In this document: piece by piece, positions 1-8,561 of the stretch
Numbering within the stretch: position 1 is the stretch's first letter
Layout: every line of letters starts with the position of its first letter
Assembly: GCA_023251435.1 (NCBI GenBank)
Contig: JAHEYU010000018.1
Span: 18,740 to 82,739 of the forward strand
DNA from: Bacteroidota bacterium
GTDB taxonomy: Bacteria; Bacteroidota; Bacteroidia; Bacteroidales; Prolixibacteraceae
Reading direction: 5' to 3'
Length of the DNA stretch: 64,000 bases
Translations under genes and position numbers: made by a program
Notes under the pieces: generated by a model
The model's input: the letters and a program-made list of their open reading frames with translations, nothing else
What the model was told of the DNA's origin: nothing
The model's database searches: none

Positions 1-186
1 TGTCCACGAAAAGGTGGTTCCTGCTACTGAACTGGTAAGCGCAATTGATGTGGCAGTTCCTGAAGATATAGTCTGTGCTGATGGCGTAGCGGTTGCTACG
101 GGTGGTACTGCCTCATCTTCTTCGGTACAGGAGTTCATAAATAGAAAAGCGGAGAAAAGAAAGAGCCCTAAGATTTTTGTTTTCAT
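1..186 (-). CDS. PKD-like-domain lipoprotein, N-terminal part only (cut by window edge)
   Basis: An open frame of 62 codons runs off the left edge on the minus strand and has no stop. It begins MKTKILGLFLFSAFLFMNSC, a short basic start, a hydrophobic stretch and a lipobox-like end with Cys at residue 20, so the protein is probably a lipoprotein exported by SPII cleavage. After an acidic EEDE stretch comes a Thr/Ser/Ala-rich segment ending GTTFSWT, which resembles the start of the PKD-like domains common in Bacteroidota surface proteins. The start lies 25 nt after the stop of the DUF2892 gene, so the two may be cotranscribed. The function is unknown because most of the protein lies outside the window. 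Confidence 0.75.
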   Translation of the reverse strand, partial: MKTKILGLFLFSAFLFMNSCTEEDEAVPPVATATPSAQTISSGTATSIALTSSVAGTTFSWT

Positions 187-211
187 ACTGATAGTTTTTA
201 AGGATTAATAG

Positions 212-421
212 TTAATTTTTCTTAGTAGTACATGTTGACCAACCAAAAATTGGATATAGTGGGCAAAAACTAATAAAACTTGTAAGAGCAAATACTACTG
301 CAAGAATTAAAAGAATTAAGCCTAACGTTCCATTTATAACATTTGCGAAAAAAAGTCCTGCAATAATTGCCGCAATTAGCAATCGAATAATTCTATCGGC
401 GGTTCCCATGTTTTTTTTCAT
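212..421 (-). CDS. DUF2892 (YgaP-type) small inner-membrane protein
   Basis: This 69-residue protein starts MKKNMGTADRIIRLLIAAII, the recognisable N-terminus of DUF2892 proteins. Two hydrophobic helices (about residues 12-30 and 33-52) are followed by a short tail with FCPLYPIFG and a late Cys, as in the family. The domain is often fused to, or sits beside, rhodanese or sulfur-handling proteins, but its biochemical role is not settled. It lies downstream of a Crp/Fnr-family regulator on the same strand, a pairing I recall as common in Bacteroidota, so regulation by that neighbour is plausible. Length is normal for the family. The domain identity is secure; the function is not. Confidence 0.85.
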   Translation of the reverse strand: MKKNMGTADRIIRLLIAAIIAGLFFANVINGTLGLILLILAVVFALTSFISFCPLYPIFGWSTCTTKKN

Positions 422-535
422 AATGGTTTTTTTAAATTGTTTTTGAAGTAGAAATTATTATAAATTTTATAAAAGAACTTAATACCTTAAATTCTTGAAA
501 GTATTTACAATAATATGATTGTTTCCTAATCTATG

Positions 536-553
536 CAGTGACTAAAGTCACTG
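536..553. promoter_or_regulatory. Perfect 8+8 inverted repeat at the end of the Crp/Fnr gene
   Basis: The sequence CAGTGACT-AA-AGTCACTG is a perfect dyad that overlaps the stop codon of the Crp/Fnr gene and lies about 115 nt upstream of the DUF2892 start. There is no T-run on the minus-strand side, so it is a poor intrinsic terminator. A dimeric-regulator operator or an RNA stem limiting read-through are the alternatives; neither is proved. Confidence 0.4.
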
Positions 554-1183
554 GGCTAAAAATAATTCTATACTATCGTGATGTTGTTTTAGAATATTTT
601 GTTTTTCAAGCTTCTTCACTAATCTACTTACCACCTCTCTGGCTGTTCCCAATTCGGCAGCAATTTCTTTATGCGAAATTTTCAATGGATTCTTTCTAGT
701 AACGTTTATCTTTTCAGTAAGATAATCAAGTAGCCTTTTGTCGAGCTTGTAGTAAAGCAAATGGTTAATGGTATCAATTAGTTCAGAGTACCTTAAGTCG
801 TATTGTTGGTAGAAAAGTTTATTTATAGTTGGGAATTCAACAACCCAATTAACTATTCTGTCGGCCGGGATTAGCAAAATTTTGGATTCTTCTTCAGTAA
901 TGGCGCATATTTTACTTTTCTCATTTTTTAAACACGATGAAAAGGACATAATACAACTTTGTTCTGGCTTTATGTAGTAAAGCAATAATTCCTTTTCTTC
1001 AACCTGTGTTGATACTTTTACAAGTCCGCTCAAGACAATTGGAATAACTTTAATGTATTGTCCTTCTCTTACTATAACCGTACCTAATGGGAATGTTTTA
1101 ATATCAGAAATGGTGAGAATTTCCTTAATTAGATCTTTCCCTAAATAGTAAAATATAGTCTCGACGAAGTAGTTGTCAGTCAT
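548..1183 (-). CDS. Crp/Fnr family transcriptional regulator
   Basis: The 211-residue protein has the two-domain Crp/Fnr layout. An N-terminal cyclic-nucleotide-binding-like beta roll (about residues 20-120) leads through a long helix to a winged helix-turn-helix near residues 168-200 (ISHKEIAAELGTAREVVSRL). Three cysteines in the sensor domain (C77, C84, C93) sit in a segment typical of one Bacteroidota subfamily. They are not in the N-terminal Fnr iron-sulfur arrangement, so oxygen sensing through a 4Fe-4S cluster should not be assumed. The effector is unknown. The gene precedes DUF2892 and the truncated lipoprotein on the same strand, which are its most obvious candidate targets. Confidence 0.88.
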   Translation of the reverse strand: MTDNYFVETIFYYLGKDLIKEILTISDIKTFPLGTVIVREGQYIKVIPIVLSGLVKVSTQVEEKELLLYYIKPEQSCIMSFSSCLKNEKSKICAITEEESKILLIPADRIVNWVVEFPTINKLFYQQYDLRYSELIDTINHLLYYKLDKRLLDYLTEKINVTRKNPLKISHKEIAAELGTAREVVSRLVKKLEKQNILKQHHDSIELFLAQ

Positions 1184-1446
1184 ACTTTTTTGATTTAAAA
1201 AGTAGAATACTGTTATAATTCATACATTATTTAAAATGTTCAAACAATATTGTTCTATTAAAAGTTTAAATTTTCTTCGTATTTCTTTAGCTGAAAAATC
1301 AATTGAGTTACGTTGTAGTAAATTGAAATTTATTACTTTAAGTAAATATTCAAAGTTTAACCTAAATACGTTTGTTTTGAAGAAATGATCTGAAATTGCT
1401 GACGGGAAAAGGAAATTTAATTATGAGAAGAATTATTCGTGTCTAA

Positions 1447-2544
1447 TTAATATGAAGGCATCATTTTTATGACTTCATCATCGGTAGTAAGAAATTCTTT
1501 CATCAGGTTGGCGGTAAGGCATGAGTGTACAGGAATAATTTCGATTAGTTCGCCAGGTTTAAAGTAATTAAAATCACGTGGAGTAATCCTCAATATTCCG
1601 TGTTCCTGCGAAAGTGCATAGAGATAATTTCTTTCATCCAGCAATATTTTCTTTTCTCCGTCATTAACAATTATTCTCCCATAAAGCGGTTTCCCGTCGA
1701 TATTAATAATGGAATCTTTGGCAAAGTGAATTGCTCCGCCATAAATAACGATTTCGTTTCGTGATGGATGTGTAGCAATTACCGGACATACCATTCTAAC
1801 AGCAATATCGGTAAGCTTGCATGATCCTAATTTGTATTGCATCAAGTCGTAAAACACAAAATTTCCGGGGCGGATTTCGTCCACTCCATCGAAGTTTTCG
1901 CAGATACTGCATGAAGGTGTGTCGCCCAAAGAGATGATTAAGTCGGGCCAATCGTTAACATATCTTGCTTTCAGGGCTTTCATTTTCAGAAGCGCATCAA
2001 AATGACGGCTGAAAATATCGTGCGTCGAGTTGGCCTGATAGGTGTGACCGGTGTGCGAAAGAAATCCTTTAAATTGGAGCAGTGGAGTTTTTTGGAGGTT
2101 TTCAAGCAATTCATCAATTAATGGTGTTCGGTTCGATTCAATGCCGGTTCTGTTATAGCCTGTATCAATTTTTATGAAAACTCCGGTGTGCCATGTAATT
2201 TGATTCTGAAGTGCTTCCAGTCCTTCTTTATTTTCGATAAGCACGTTTAATTTGATCCGTCCAGCCAGTTCGTTAATTGCCGGAATTTCAGGAATATTTA
2301 TCGAAAAGGCGATTGTAATGTCGTTCCATCCGGCATCTGCAAAATAATTGGCCATAGTGAACGACGACACAGTAATGCATTTAACTCCGGCAGCGCGAAA
2401 CCATTCGCCAATTTCGGCTGATTGGTGGGTTTTAAAATGAGGCCGGAAATTCAAATTCATATCTTCGGCCTTTCGGGCCATGTTATCGATGTTCCGTAAG
2501 GCAGTCTCTTTATTTAACAGAAGGGTCGGCTTGGTGATTTCCAT
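1447..2544 (-). CDS. D-threonine aldolase / D-serine dehydratase-like PLP enzyme
   Basis: A 365-residue protein of the alanine-racemase-fold D-threonine aldolase/DSD1 family. The PLP lysine is the K38 in FRPHFKTHQS, the usual motif. The C-terminal partner domain carries PVHSCLTANL with H340 and C342, matching the metal-binding His/Cys pair of eukaryotic-type D-serine dehydratase. Expected chemistry is PLP- and metal-dependent cleavage or dehydration of a D-beta-hydroxy amino acid; sequence alone does not separate D-threonine aldolase from D-serine dehydratase. It is the last gene on the strand after purA, with a terminator between them, so it may have its own promoter. Length is normal and no key residue is missing. 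Confidence 0.85.
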   Translation of the reverse strand: MEITKPTLLLNKETALRNIDNMARKAEDMNLNFRPHFKTHQSAEIGEWFRAAGVKCITVSSFTMANYFADAGWNDITIAFSINIPEIPAINELAGRIKLNVLIENKEGLEALQNQITWHTGVFIKIDTGYNRTGIESNRTPLIDELLENLQKTPLLQFKGFLSHTGHTYQANSTHDIFSRHFDALLKMKALKARYVNDWPDLIISLGDTPSCSICENFDGVDEIRPGNFVFYDLMQYKLGSCKLTDIAVRMVCPVIATHPSRNEIVIYGGAIHFAKDSIINIDGKPLYGRIIVNDGEKKILLDERNYLYALSQEHGILRITPRDFNYFKPGELIEIIPVHSCLTANLMKEFLTTDDEVIKMMPSY

Positions 2545-2621
2545 TTCCGGATGTTAAAAGGGATTTTGCAGTGGTAATAACCGTCCTAAAATAACTATTC
2601 TAAGTGAGAAACAAAAACTTT

Positions 2622-2655
2622 TGGAAAAATGAAAAGGAGCCAGCTTGCTGACTCC
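2622..2655 (-). terminator. Intrinsic terminator after purA
   Basis: On the minus strand a 9-bp stem (plus-strand 2636-2644 with 2647-2655, one G-U pair, 2-nt loop) is followed by a T-rich tail. It lies directly after the purA stop and separates purA from the D-threonine-aldolase-like gene. Confidence 0.75.
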
Positions 2656-2663
2656 CTTCTCTG

Positions 2664-3938
2664 TTATTGTTCTAATATAATCGTTTGTGCTCTGTTTGGT
2701 CCAACAGAGGCAATTGTAATTGGAATACCAATCTGCTCTTCGATGAAATTAATGTAGTTATTAAATTCTTCCGGAAATTCATTTTGATCGGTCAGTTGAG
2801 TTAAATCAGTCTGCCATCCGGGTAGTGCAACGTATTCAGGTTTTACATCATCGTTCAGCTCGAAAGGAAATTTATCGGTTACTACTCCGTCTATCTCGTA
2901 ACCTACACAGATTTTAATGGTTTCAAACTGATCCAGAACATCTGCTTTCATCATGATAAGCTCTGTTACACCGTTCAGCATAATAGAGTATTTCAATGCA
3001 ATAAGATCAAGCCAGCCACAACGACGTGGACGCCCGGTTGTTGATCCGAATTCGCGTCCAACTGCGCGCATGTTTTCTCCATCTTCGTCAAAAAGTTCAG
3101 TAGGGAATGGTCCCATTCCAACTCGAGTGCAATATGCTTTGAAAATGCCAAAGACATTCCCGATTTTATTTGGCGCAATACCTAACCCGGTGCATGCTCC
3201 GGCACAAATTGTACTCGATGAGGTTACAAACGGGTACGATCCGAAGTCAATATCTAGCATTGTTCCCTGAGCACCTTCAGCCAATACTGACTTATTATCG
3301 AGCAGACATTCGTTGATCAAATGCTCGGTATCAATAATTCTAAAGCTTTTCAGTAATTCAATTCCTTTCATCCATTCCTGTTCGAGTTCTGCAAGTTGCG
3401 GCGCGTAATCGTAATGGTAATAGTTGTCGAGCAAGTCTTTGTGTGCCTGAATCCTTGAATTATATTTTTCGGTAAAATTCTCGAATAAATCTCCAACTCT
3501 CAATCCTTCGCGACCAATTTTATCGCGGTAAGTTGGGCCGATACCCTTCAATGTTGATCCGATTTTTGTAGCGCCTTTAGCCTCTTCCGAAGCTGCATCC
3601 AGAAGACGATGGGTAGGAAGTATTAAATGTGCTTTTTTCGAGATATATAAAGTGCTGTGAAGATCAACACCATGTTTGCTGATTGATATGATTTCTTTCT
3701 CAAAAGTGATGGGATCGATTACCACTCCATTACCAATCACGTTCATTTTATTTTCGTGGAATATTCCTGAAGGGATGGTATGTAAAACCTGTTTAAAGTT
3801 GTTAATTTCGAGTGTGTGGCCGGCATTTGGGCCTCCCTGAAACCTTGAAATGACATCATATTTTGGTGTCAGTACATCAACAATTTTGCCTTTTCCTTCG
3901 TCTCCCCATTGGAGACCTAATAATACATCTACTTTCAT
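2664..3938 (-). CDS. purA: Adenylosuccinate synthetase
   Basis: PurA joins IMP and aspartate using GTP to form adenylosuccinate, the first committed step to AMP. The 424-residue protein has the expected features in order: the N-terminal GTP loop GDEGKGK (residues 12-18), the QGGPNAGHT segment that contacts IMP, KGIGPTYRDK, and the C-terminal GSTTGRPRRCGWLD loop. Length matches the family. It lies after rel and the Fur-family gene on the same strand, a gene order I recognise from other Bacteroidota; the grouping ties purine synthesis to (p)ppGpp control, and PurA enzymes are known to be inhibited by ppGpp in other bacteria. No anomaly is seen. Confidence 0.97.
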   Translation of the reverse strand: MKVDVLLGLQWGDEGKGKIVDVLTPKYDVISRFQGGPNAGHTLEINNFKQVLHTIPSGIFHENKMNVIGNGVVIDPITFEKEIISISKHGVDLHSTLYISKKAHLILPTHRLLDAASEEAKGATKIGSTLKGIGPTYRDKIGREGLRVGDLFENFTEKYNSRIQAHKDLLDNYYHYDYAPQLAELEQEWMKGIELLKSFRIIDTEHLINECLLDNKSVLAEGAQGTMLDIDFGSYPFVTSSSTICAGACTGLGIAPNKIGNVFGIFKAYCTRVGMGPFPTELFDEDGENMRAVGREFGSTTGRPRRCGWLDLIALKYSIMLNGVTELIMMKADVLDQFETIKICVGYEIDGVVTDKFPFELNDDVKPEYVALPGWQTDLTQLTDQNEFPEEFNNYINFIEEQIGIPITIASVGPNRAQTIILEQ

Positions 3939-4086
3939 TTTAACACGGAATAAGATTGATTTAACGGACGATAAAATTATAAATTATTTGCAGATGTCGG
4001 GCAAAATGTCGTGATAAAACCCCAGAGAATTTAGATGCCTTTATAGGTTCTAAATATTTGATTTTTAGAATTATTCAGTTTTATCG

Positions 4087-4527
4087 TTACTGATTAATGT
4101 AATGGCCGTATATATAGAGCGTGTGATGCGATAATTTGAAGTCGTTTTTTTGGCAAATATCTTCAATGATTTCTCTAAGTCTTGGGTCGTAGAATTCTGT
4201 AAGTGTTCCTGTACGTACATCAATCAGATGGTCGTGCTGAAGTATAGCAAAAGCTTTTTCGTATTGAGCCAGATTTTTGCCAAACTGATGCCTGATAATT
4301 AGTTTACAATCGAGCAGCAGATCCATAGTATTGTATAAGGTTGCACGGCTGACCCGATAGTTTTTATTGTTCATCGAGATATAAAGCGACTCAATATCAA
4401 AATGCCCTTCACGAGAGTATATTTCTTCGAGAATTGCAAACCTTTCAGGTGTTTTCCGGTGTCCGTTTTTCTCCAGAAACTCAATAAACATGCGCTTGAC
4501 AGCTTCTTTTGTTTTTTGGTTATTCAT
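4087..4527 (-). CDS. Fur-family transcriptional regulator lacking the structural CxxC motif
   Basis: The 146-residue protein has the Fur/PerR layout: a winged helix (about residues 10-85, with [15 protein letters not shown] as the recognition region) and a dimerisation domain starting at QHDH (H98, H100). In typical Fur proteins this reads HHDHLICxxCG; here the two cysteines are replaced by D103 and T106, so the usual first structural zinc site is absent. A single late Cys (C125) remains. It lies 67 nt after rel and about 150 nt before purA on the same strand. The metal or signal sensed cannot be told; iron, peroxide and zinc types are all possible. Confidence 0.88.
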   Translation of the reverse strand: MNNQKTKEAVKRMFIEFLEKNGHRKTPERFAILEEIYSREGHFDIESLYISMNNKNYRVSRATLYNTMDLLLDCKLIIRHQFGKNLAQYEKAFAILQHDHLIDVRTGTLTEFYDPRLREIIEDICQKNDFKLSHHTLYIYGHYINQ

Positions 4528-4594
4528 ATTTAAACCAATTATAAATAGTGATCAAAAGTAGTATTTTTTTTGATTGGAAGTCTTGTCGATGAGT

Positions 4595-6820
4595 TTATTG
4601 CTGCATTTTCTCGATGCGTTCAATATTGTCAATTCCATGGATCTTTTTAAGCCGGGCAATCAGTTCGTTCAAATCTTGAACATTGTGGATGTATAAATAC
4701 AGATCCCCTTCAAAAATGCCATCGTGAGCATCAAAATGAACAGTGCGCATATTGATACTGTTTTGTTTTGAGATGATGGTTGTGATTTCATTAACCATTC
4801 CTACACGATCGAATCCGCTGAGTTTTATTCGCGAAAGATAGGAGAGCTTTTTGAATTTGGTCCATTCAGCAGTAATAATGCTGTCGCCTTGTTGAGACAT
4901 CATTTTGAGTGCCTCGGGGCAATTCCTTTTATGGATAATAATGTGTTCGTCACTTGAAATGTACCCAACAACATCGTCGCCCGGAATTGGATTGCAGCAT
5001 TTGGCAAGCGAATAGTTTAATTGATCCGGATCTTCCTTCAGTATAAATGGTGCTTTTTTGTCGATTTTCCCTGATGCGTTTGCGGCCTCAGTCTTTTTTG
5101 AAGTAAACTTTAATTTCCAGAATTTGGCAAGTTTGTTTTCGCGGCGAGTCTGAAGCACAACGTCCAGATTGTCCAGTTCAAGAAAACCCATTCCTACCTG
5201 AGCATACAGCTGTTCTTTATTGGTTAGATTGTAGTAGCTGCTAAGTTTTTTCAACGTATCCGACGATGGTATAATTTTATATTTGGCAAGCTGATCTTCA
5301 ATTATTTTACGTCCTTGTTCAATATGTTTTTTTCGGTCGAGTTTAAATGATTGTTTAACTTTTGTTTTGGCTTTGGCAGTAATTAGAATATTTAGCCAGC
5401 TTAGTTGCGGTGTTTGTGTTTTTGATGAAAGTACTTCAACCTGATCGCCACTCTGAAGTACATGTGAAATTGGTACAAGCTTATGGTTGATTTTTGCCCC
5501 GATACAATGATTTCCCAATTGCGAATGGATTTCGTATGCAAAATCAATAACAGTTGCATTCTTTGGTAAAGTAATCATTCTCCCTTTTGGCGTAAACACT
5601 ACAATTTCCGAAGAATACAGGTTCATTTTAAATTCATCAAGAAACTCGAGTGCATCCGATTCGGGGCTCTGAAGCATTTCCTTTATCTTCTGCAGCCAGC
5701 GGTCCAGTTCATTTTCAACGTCGTTGATATTTTTGTATTTGTAGTGAGCAGCAAATCCCCGTTCGGCAATTTCGTCCATTCGCTGGGTTCGTATCTGAAT
5801 TTCGACCCATTTGCCCTGTGGCCCCATTACGGTCACATGCAGTGCTTCATATCCGTTTGCTTTGGGCATGGTTATCCAATCGCGGATACGATCGGGTTTT
5901 GGCTTGTAAATGTCGGTAACAAGTGAAAGAATATCAAAGCATTGCCGTTTTTCGGAAACATTGGGATTGGGGATGAAAACGACTCGGATAGCAAGTAAAT
6001 CATACACTTCGTCAAACGAAACACCTTTGGTTTGCATCTTGCTCCAAATGGAATAGATCGATTTCAGGCGTTCAGTGATCGTAAATTCAATTCCTTCTTT
6101 TTTAAGTTGTTCTTCAATAGGCCTTATAAACTCGGTAACAAGATAGTCTCTTTTTTCACGCTGATTTTGCAGTCTGAATTGTATCTGGTTGAAAGCATCG
6201 GGATGTTTATACTTCAGGCTTAGGTCTTCGAGTTCTGATTTGATGGTATATAAACCTAGGCGGTGGGCGAGGGGTGCGAAAATATATAACGTTTCTGCAG
6301 CAATTTTCAATTGTTTGTTGGGCGACATTGAATCGAGTGTTCGCATGTTGTGCAGACGGTCGGCAATTTTTATCAGAATTACCCGAACATCATCCGAAAG
6401 GGTCATCAACATTTTCCGGAAGTTATTTGCCTGCTTGGAGTCGTGCTGCGGCGTAAATTCATCAGAGAGTTTTGTCAGCCCATCAACAATCGAAGCTACT
6501 TTTTCGCCAAAAAGATTGCTGATGTCTTCAAGAGTATAATCGGTATCTTCAACCACATCGTGCAGAAGCGCCGATATAATGGAAGTCGCACTAAGCCCGA
6601 TTTCTTCGACTACAATTTTGGCAACTGCCAGTGGGTGAATAATGTATGGTTCTCCTGATTTTCGTTTAACTCCAGCGTGGGCAGTATTGGCAAACTCAAA
6701 AGCTTTTTGAATCCGTACTTTTCCATCATCCGAAACTTTACGGTCACAAGCCTTCATCAAGCCATCATAATAATCCTGAATTAGTCTTTGTTCTGCTTTG
6801 GTCTGAAGTTTGTTTATCAT
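4595..6820 (-). CDS. rel: Bifunctional (p)ppGpp synthetase/hydrolase (RelA/SpoT homologue)
   Basis: A long RSH enzyme of 741 residues that makes and degrades the alarmone (p)ppGpp. The HD hydrolase domain is intact, with H62 and the H87-D88 / E91-D92 motif (HDVVEDT), so hydrolysis is expected. The synthetase domain follows with GYEALH (residues 323-328) and EIQIRT. A TGS domain (about 406-467) and a C-terminal ACT domain (about 665-740) complete the usual Rel order. It heads the minus-strand run rel, fur-like, purA. The protein starts MINKLQTKAEQRLIQDYYDG. Being apparently competent in both activities, it could be the main stringent-response enzyme, unless other RSH genes lie elsewhere. Confidence 0.95.
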   Translation of the reverse strand: MINKLQTKAEQRLIQDYYDGLMKACDRKVSDDGKVRIQKAFEFANTAHAGVKRKSGEPYIIHPLAVAKIVVEEIGLSATSIISALLHDVVEDTDYTLEDISNLFGEKVASIVDGLTKLSDEFTPQHDSKQANNFRKMLMTLSDDVRVILIKIADRLHNMRTLDSMSPNKQLKIAAETLYIFAPLAHRLGLYTIKSELEDLSLKYKHPDAFNQIQFRLQNQREKRDYLVTEFIRPIEEQLKKEGIEFTITERLKSIYSIWSKMQTKGVSFDEVYDLLAIRVVFIPNPNVSEKRQCFDILSLVTDIYKPKPDRIRDWITMPKANGYEALHVTVMGPQGKWVEIQIRTQRMDEIAERGFAAHYKYKNINDVENELDRWLQKIKEMLQSPESDALEFLDEFKMNLYSSEIVVFTPKGRMITLPKNATVIDFAYEIHSQLGNHCIGAKINHKLVPISHVLQSGDQVEVLSSKTQTPQLSWLNILITAKAKTKVKQSFKLDRKKHIEQGRKIIEDQLAKYKIIPSSDTLKKLSSYYNLTNKEQLYAQVGMGFLELDNLDVVLQTRRENKLAKFWKLKFTSKKTEAANASGKIDKKAPFILKEDPDQLNYSLAKCCNPIPGDDVVGYISSDEHIIIHKRNCPEALKMMSQQGDSIITAEWTKFKKLSYLSRIKLSGFDRVGMVNEITTIISKQNSINMRTVHFDAHDGIFEGDLYLYIHNVQDLNELIARLKKIHGIDNIERIEKMQQ

Positions 6821-6957
6821 GCCTTTCTTCGCCTAAATATCTGTTCGTAAAAAGTAAAGATAGATTTTTTCTGAAAAAAATATTCAAACTGCTTTCTTTA
6901 CATTACTTTTTAAACAAATATTTAAGGAATAAGATCAATGAGCCATCTTATCGGATT

Positions 6958-8205
6958 TTATTCAAAGCGGAGGCTTTCGATCGGATCGAGTTTTGAGGCT
7001 TTTTGAGCCGGATAATACCCGGAGAGAATTCCTACAAAAAAGCAAAGAACGACTCCTGCAATAATCCAAATCCATGGAATAAAAAATGGAGTCCCGATCA
7101 TCATAGCTACACCATTGCCTGCCAGAATTCCAAACACGATACCGACAATTCCACCTATCTGCCCGATTGCAATCGCTTCAATCAGAAATTGTTGTTTAAC
7201 TATTTTTGATGTGGCCCCCATTGCTTTTCGTATTCCGATTTCGCGGGTTCGTTCAGTAACCGAAACAAGCATAATATTCATTAATCCGACAGCTGCTCCG
7301 AATAAGGTGATGAAGCCTATAATTGTGGCTACCAGTGTGATATTTTGAATGTTCTTTAATAGAATATTTACCAGATTGTCGCTTTTTTCTACGTTGAAAT
7401 CGCTCTCATCAGCCGGGTTCAGGTTTCGGATTATTCGGAAAGTTCCTTCAGCTTCGCCGATGGCAGGTTCGACCATTTCGGTGCTGTTCACTTTTATCTG
7501 TATTGAAAAATTCATTTGAGGTCGTGTGAAATAGCTTCTAACGTTTGTGTATGGGAGTAAACATAGTTGGTCTCCTCCCGAGCCAAATCCCCGGCCTTTC
7601 GATTCGAGCACTCCAATAATGCGGTATTTCCCTCCTCCAATGCTGATAATCTTTTGTAATGGGTTTTCCCCTTTGCGGAATATTTTTTTTAATACGCCAT
7701 CACCGATTATTACTACATTTTTTCCTGAAATTATTTCTTCTTCAGTAAAATTACGGCCAAGGCTGATTTCATTTCCGGAGGTAAAAAGGTAATTGTTGTC
7801 GGCACCTTGAACCGATATATTCGGATTGGTTTTTTGTGATTCAAATTTAACAGTAGCAGTTCCAGTCGCCCTTGTTGAGATTGAAACAGATGCCGGGAAA
7901 ACGTATTTTTCTTTAAATTCTTTGGCCTGATAATAACTAATATATGAATAATTACGTGTTCGGTATCGTTGGTTCCCAACCTGAACTCGCATCCCGCGCG
8001 AACTGATGGTAAACGTATTGGCTCCCATGAACGTGAACTCTTTGGTAATTGAGTTTTTAATTGAATCGATGGCTGTCAGGATTCCAACCAGTGCAGTAAT
8101 ACCTACAGCGATAATCAAAACTGTCAGAATTGTTCTCAATAGGTTGCTCCGTATTGATTGTAAAGCGATTCTTAGATTTTCAAAAAAAAGCGTTCCGAAC
8201 CTCAT
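6958..8205 (-). CDS. MacB/FtsX-type ABC transporter permease
   Basis: The 415-residue protein has one transmembrane helix near residues 20-45, a large periplasmic MacB_PCD-type domain (about 50-265), then three helices in the C-terminal FtsX domain, ending YYPAQKASKLDPIESLRFE, a hallmark of the family. Such permeases work with a LolD/MacB-type ATPase to move lipoproteins, peptides or small molecules, or to transmit force across the envelope, rather than pumping through the membrane. No ATPase gene lies next to it here: rel follows on the same strand and an unrelated plus-strand gene lies upstream. The partner must be encoded elsewhere. The substrate is unknown. Confidence 0.9.
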   Translation of the reverse strand: MRFGTLFFENLRIALQSIRSNLLRTILTVLIIAVGITALVGILTAIDSIKNSITKEFTFMGANTFTISSRGMRVQVGNQRYRTRNYSYISYYQAKEFKEKYVFPASVSISTRATGTATVKFESQKTNPNISVQGADNNYLFTSGNEISLGRNFTEEEIISGKNVVIIGDGVLKKIFRKGENPLQKIISIGGGKYRIIGVLESKGRGFGSGGDQLCLLPYTNVRSYFTRPQMNFSIQIKVNSTEMVEPAIGEAEGTFRIIRNLNPADESDFNVEKSDNLVNILLKNIQNITLVATIIGFITLFGAAVGLMNIMLVSVTERTREIGIRKAMGATSKIVKQQFLIEAIAIGQIGGIVGIVFGILAGNGVAMMIGTPFFIPWIWIIAGVVLCFFVGILSGYYPAQKASKLDPIESLRFE

Positions 8206-8561
8206 AGTATGTTTGTTTGATAAGCTTTTTATTGGTCACAGAAGTTCTGAAATAATTACATTATCAAAGCGTCAGTTTGTTGTTCTGGTTCTATTGCATT
8301 TTTCGAAGCATTGAATTACGTATTTCACGACCAATTGTAATATATATTCGATTGTTCAAGTTTGGATAAATCTGACAAGTAAATTGAATGGTTTTTAGAG
8401 TGCTGAATAACAGTGTTATATGTGCCATATTTTTTGATTTTATATTTTTTTAACATTTCAGGTCTAACCTTTTAAGTGATGGTTCGTTAACAGCGTTATC
8501 ATTTGGCTTTAATTTGAGAAGAATATTAAGAATGTCCAATCTTAATTTAAACGTGAATTAT
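8206..8561. other. Non-coding gap between divergent genes
   Basis: This AT-rich stretch separates the divergent permease and the pRiA4b-like gene and should hold both promoters. I found no clear TAnnTTTG box with a matching upstream element on either strand, no tRNA and no convincing short gene. The open frame can be extended to a TTG at 8514, but the family start argues against using it. Confidence 0.5.

Noticed and set aside
14..208. Plus-strand 64-codon frame at the left edge
   Set aside because: It is the antisense of a convincing minus-strand lipoprotein start with signal peptide and lipobox.
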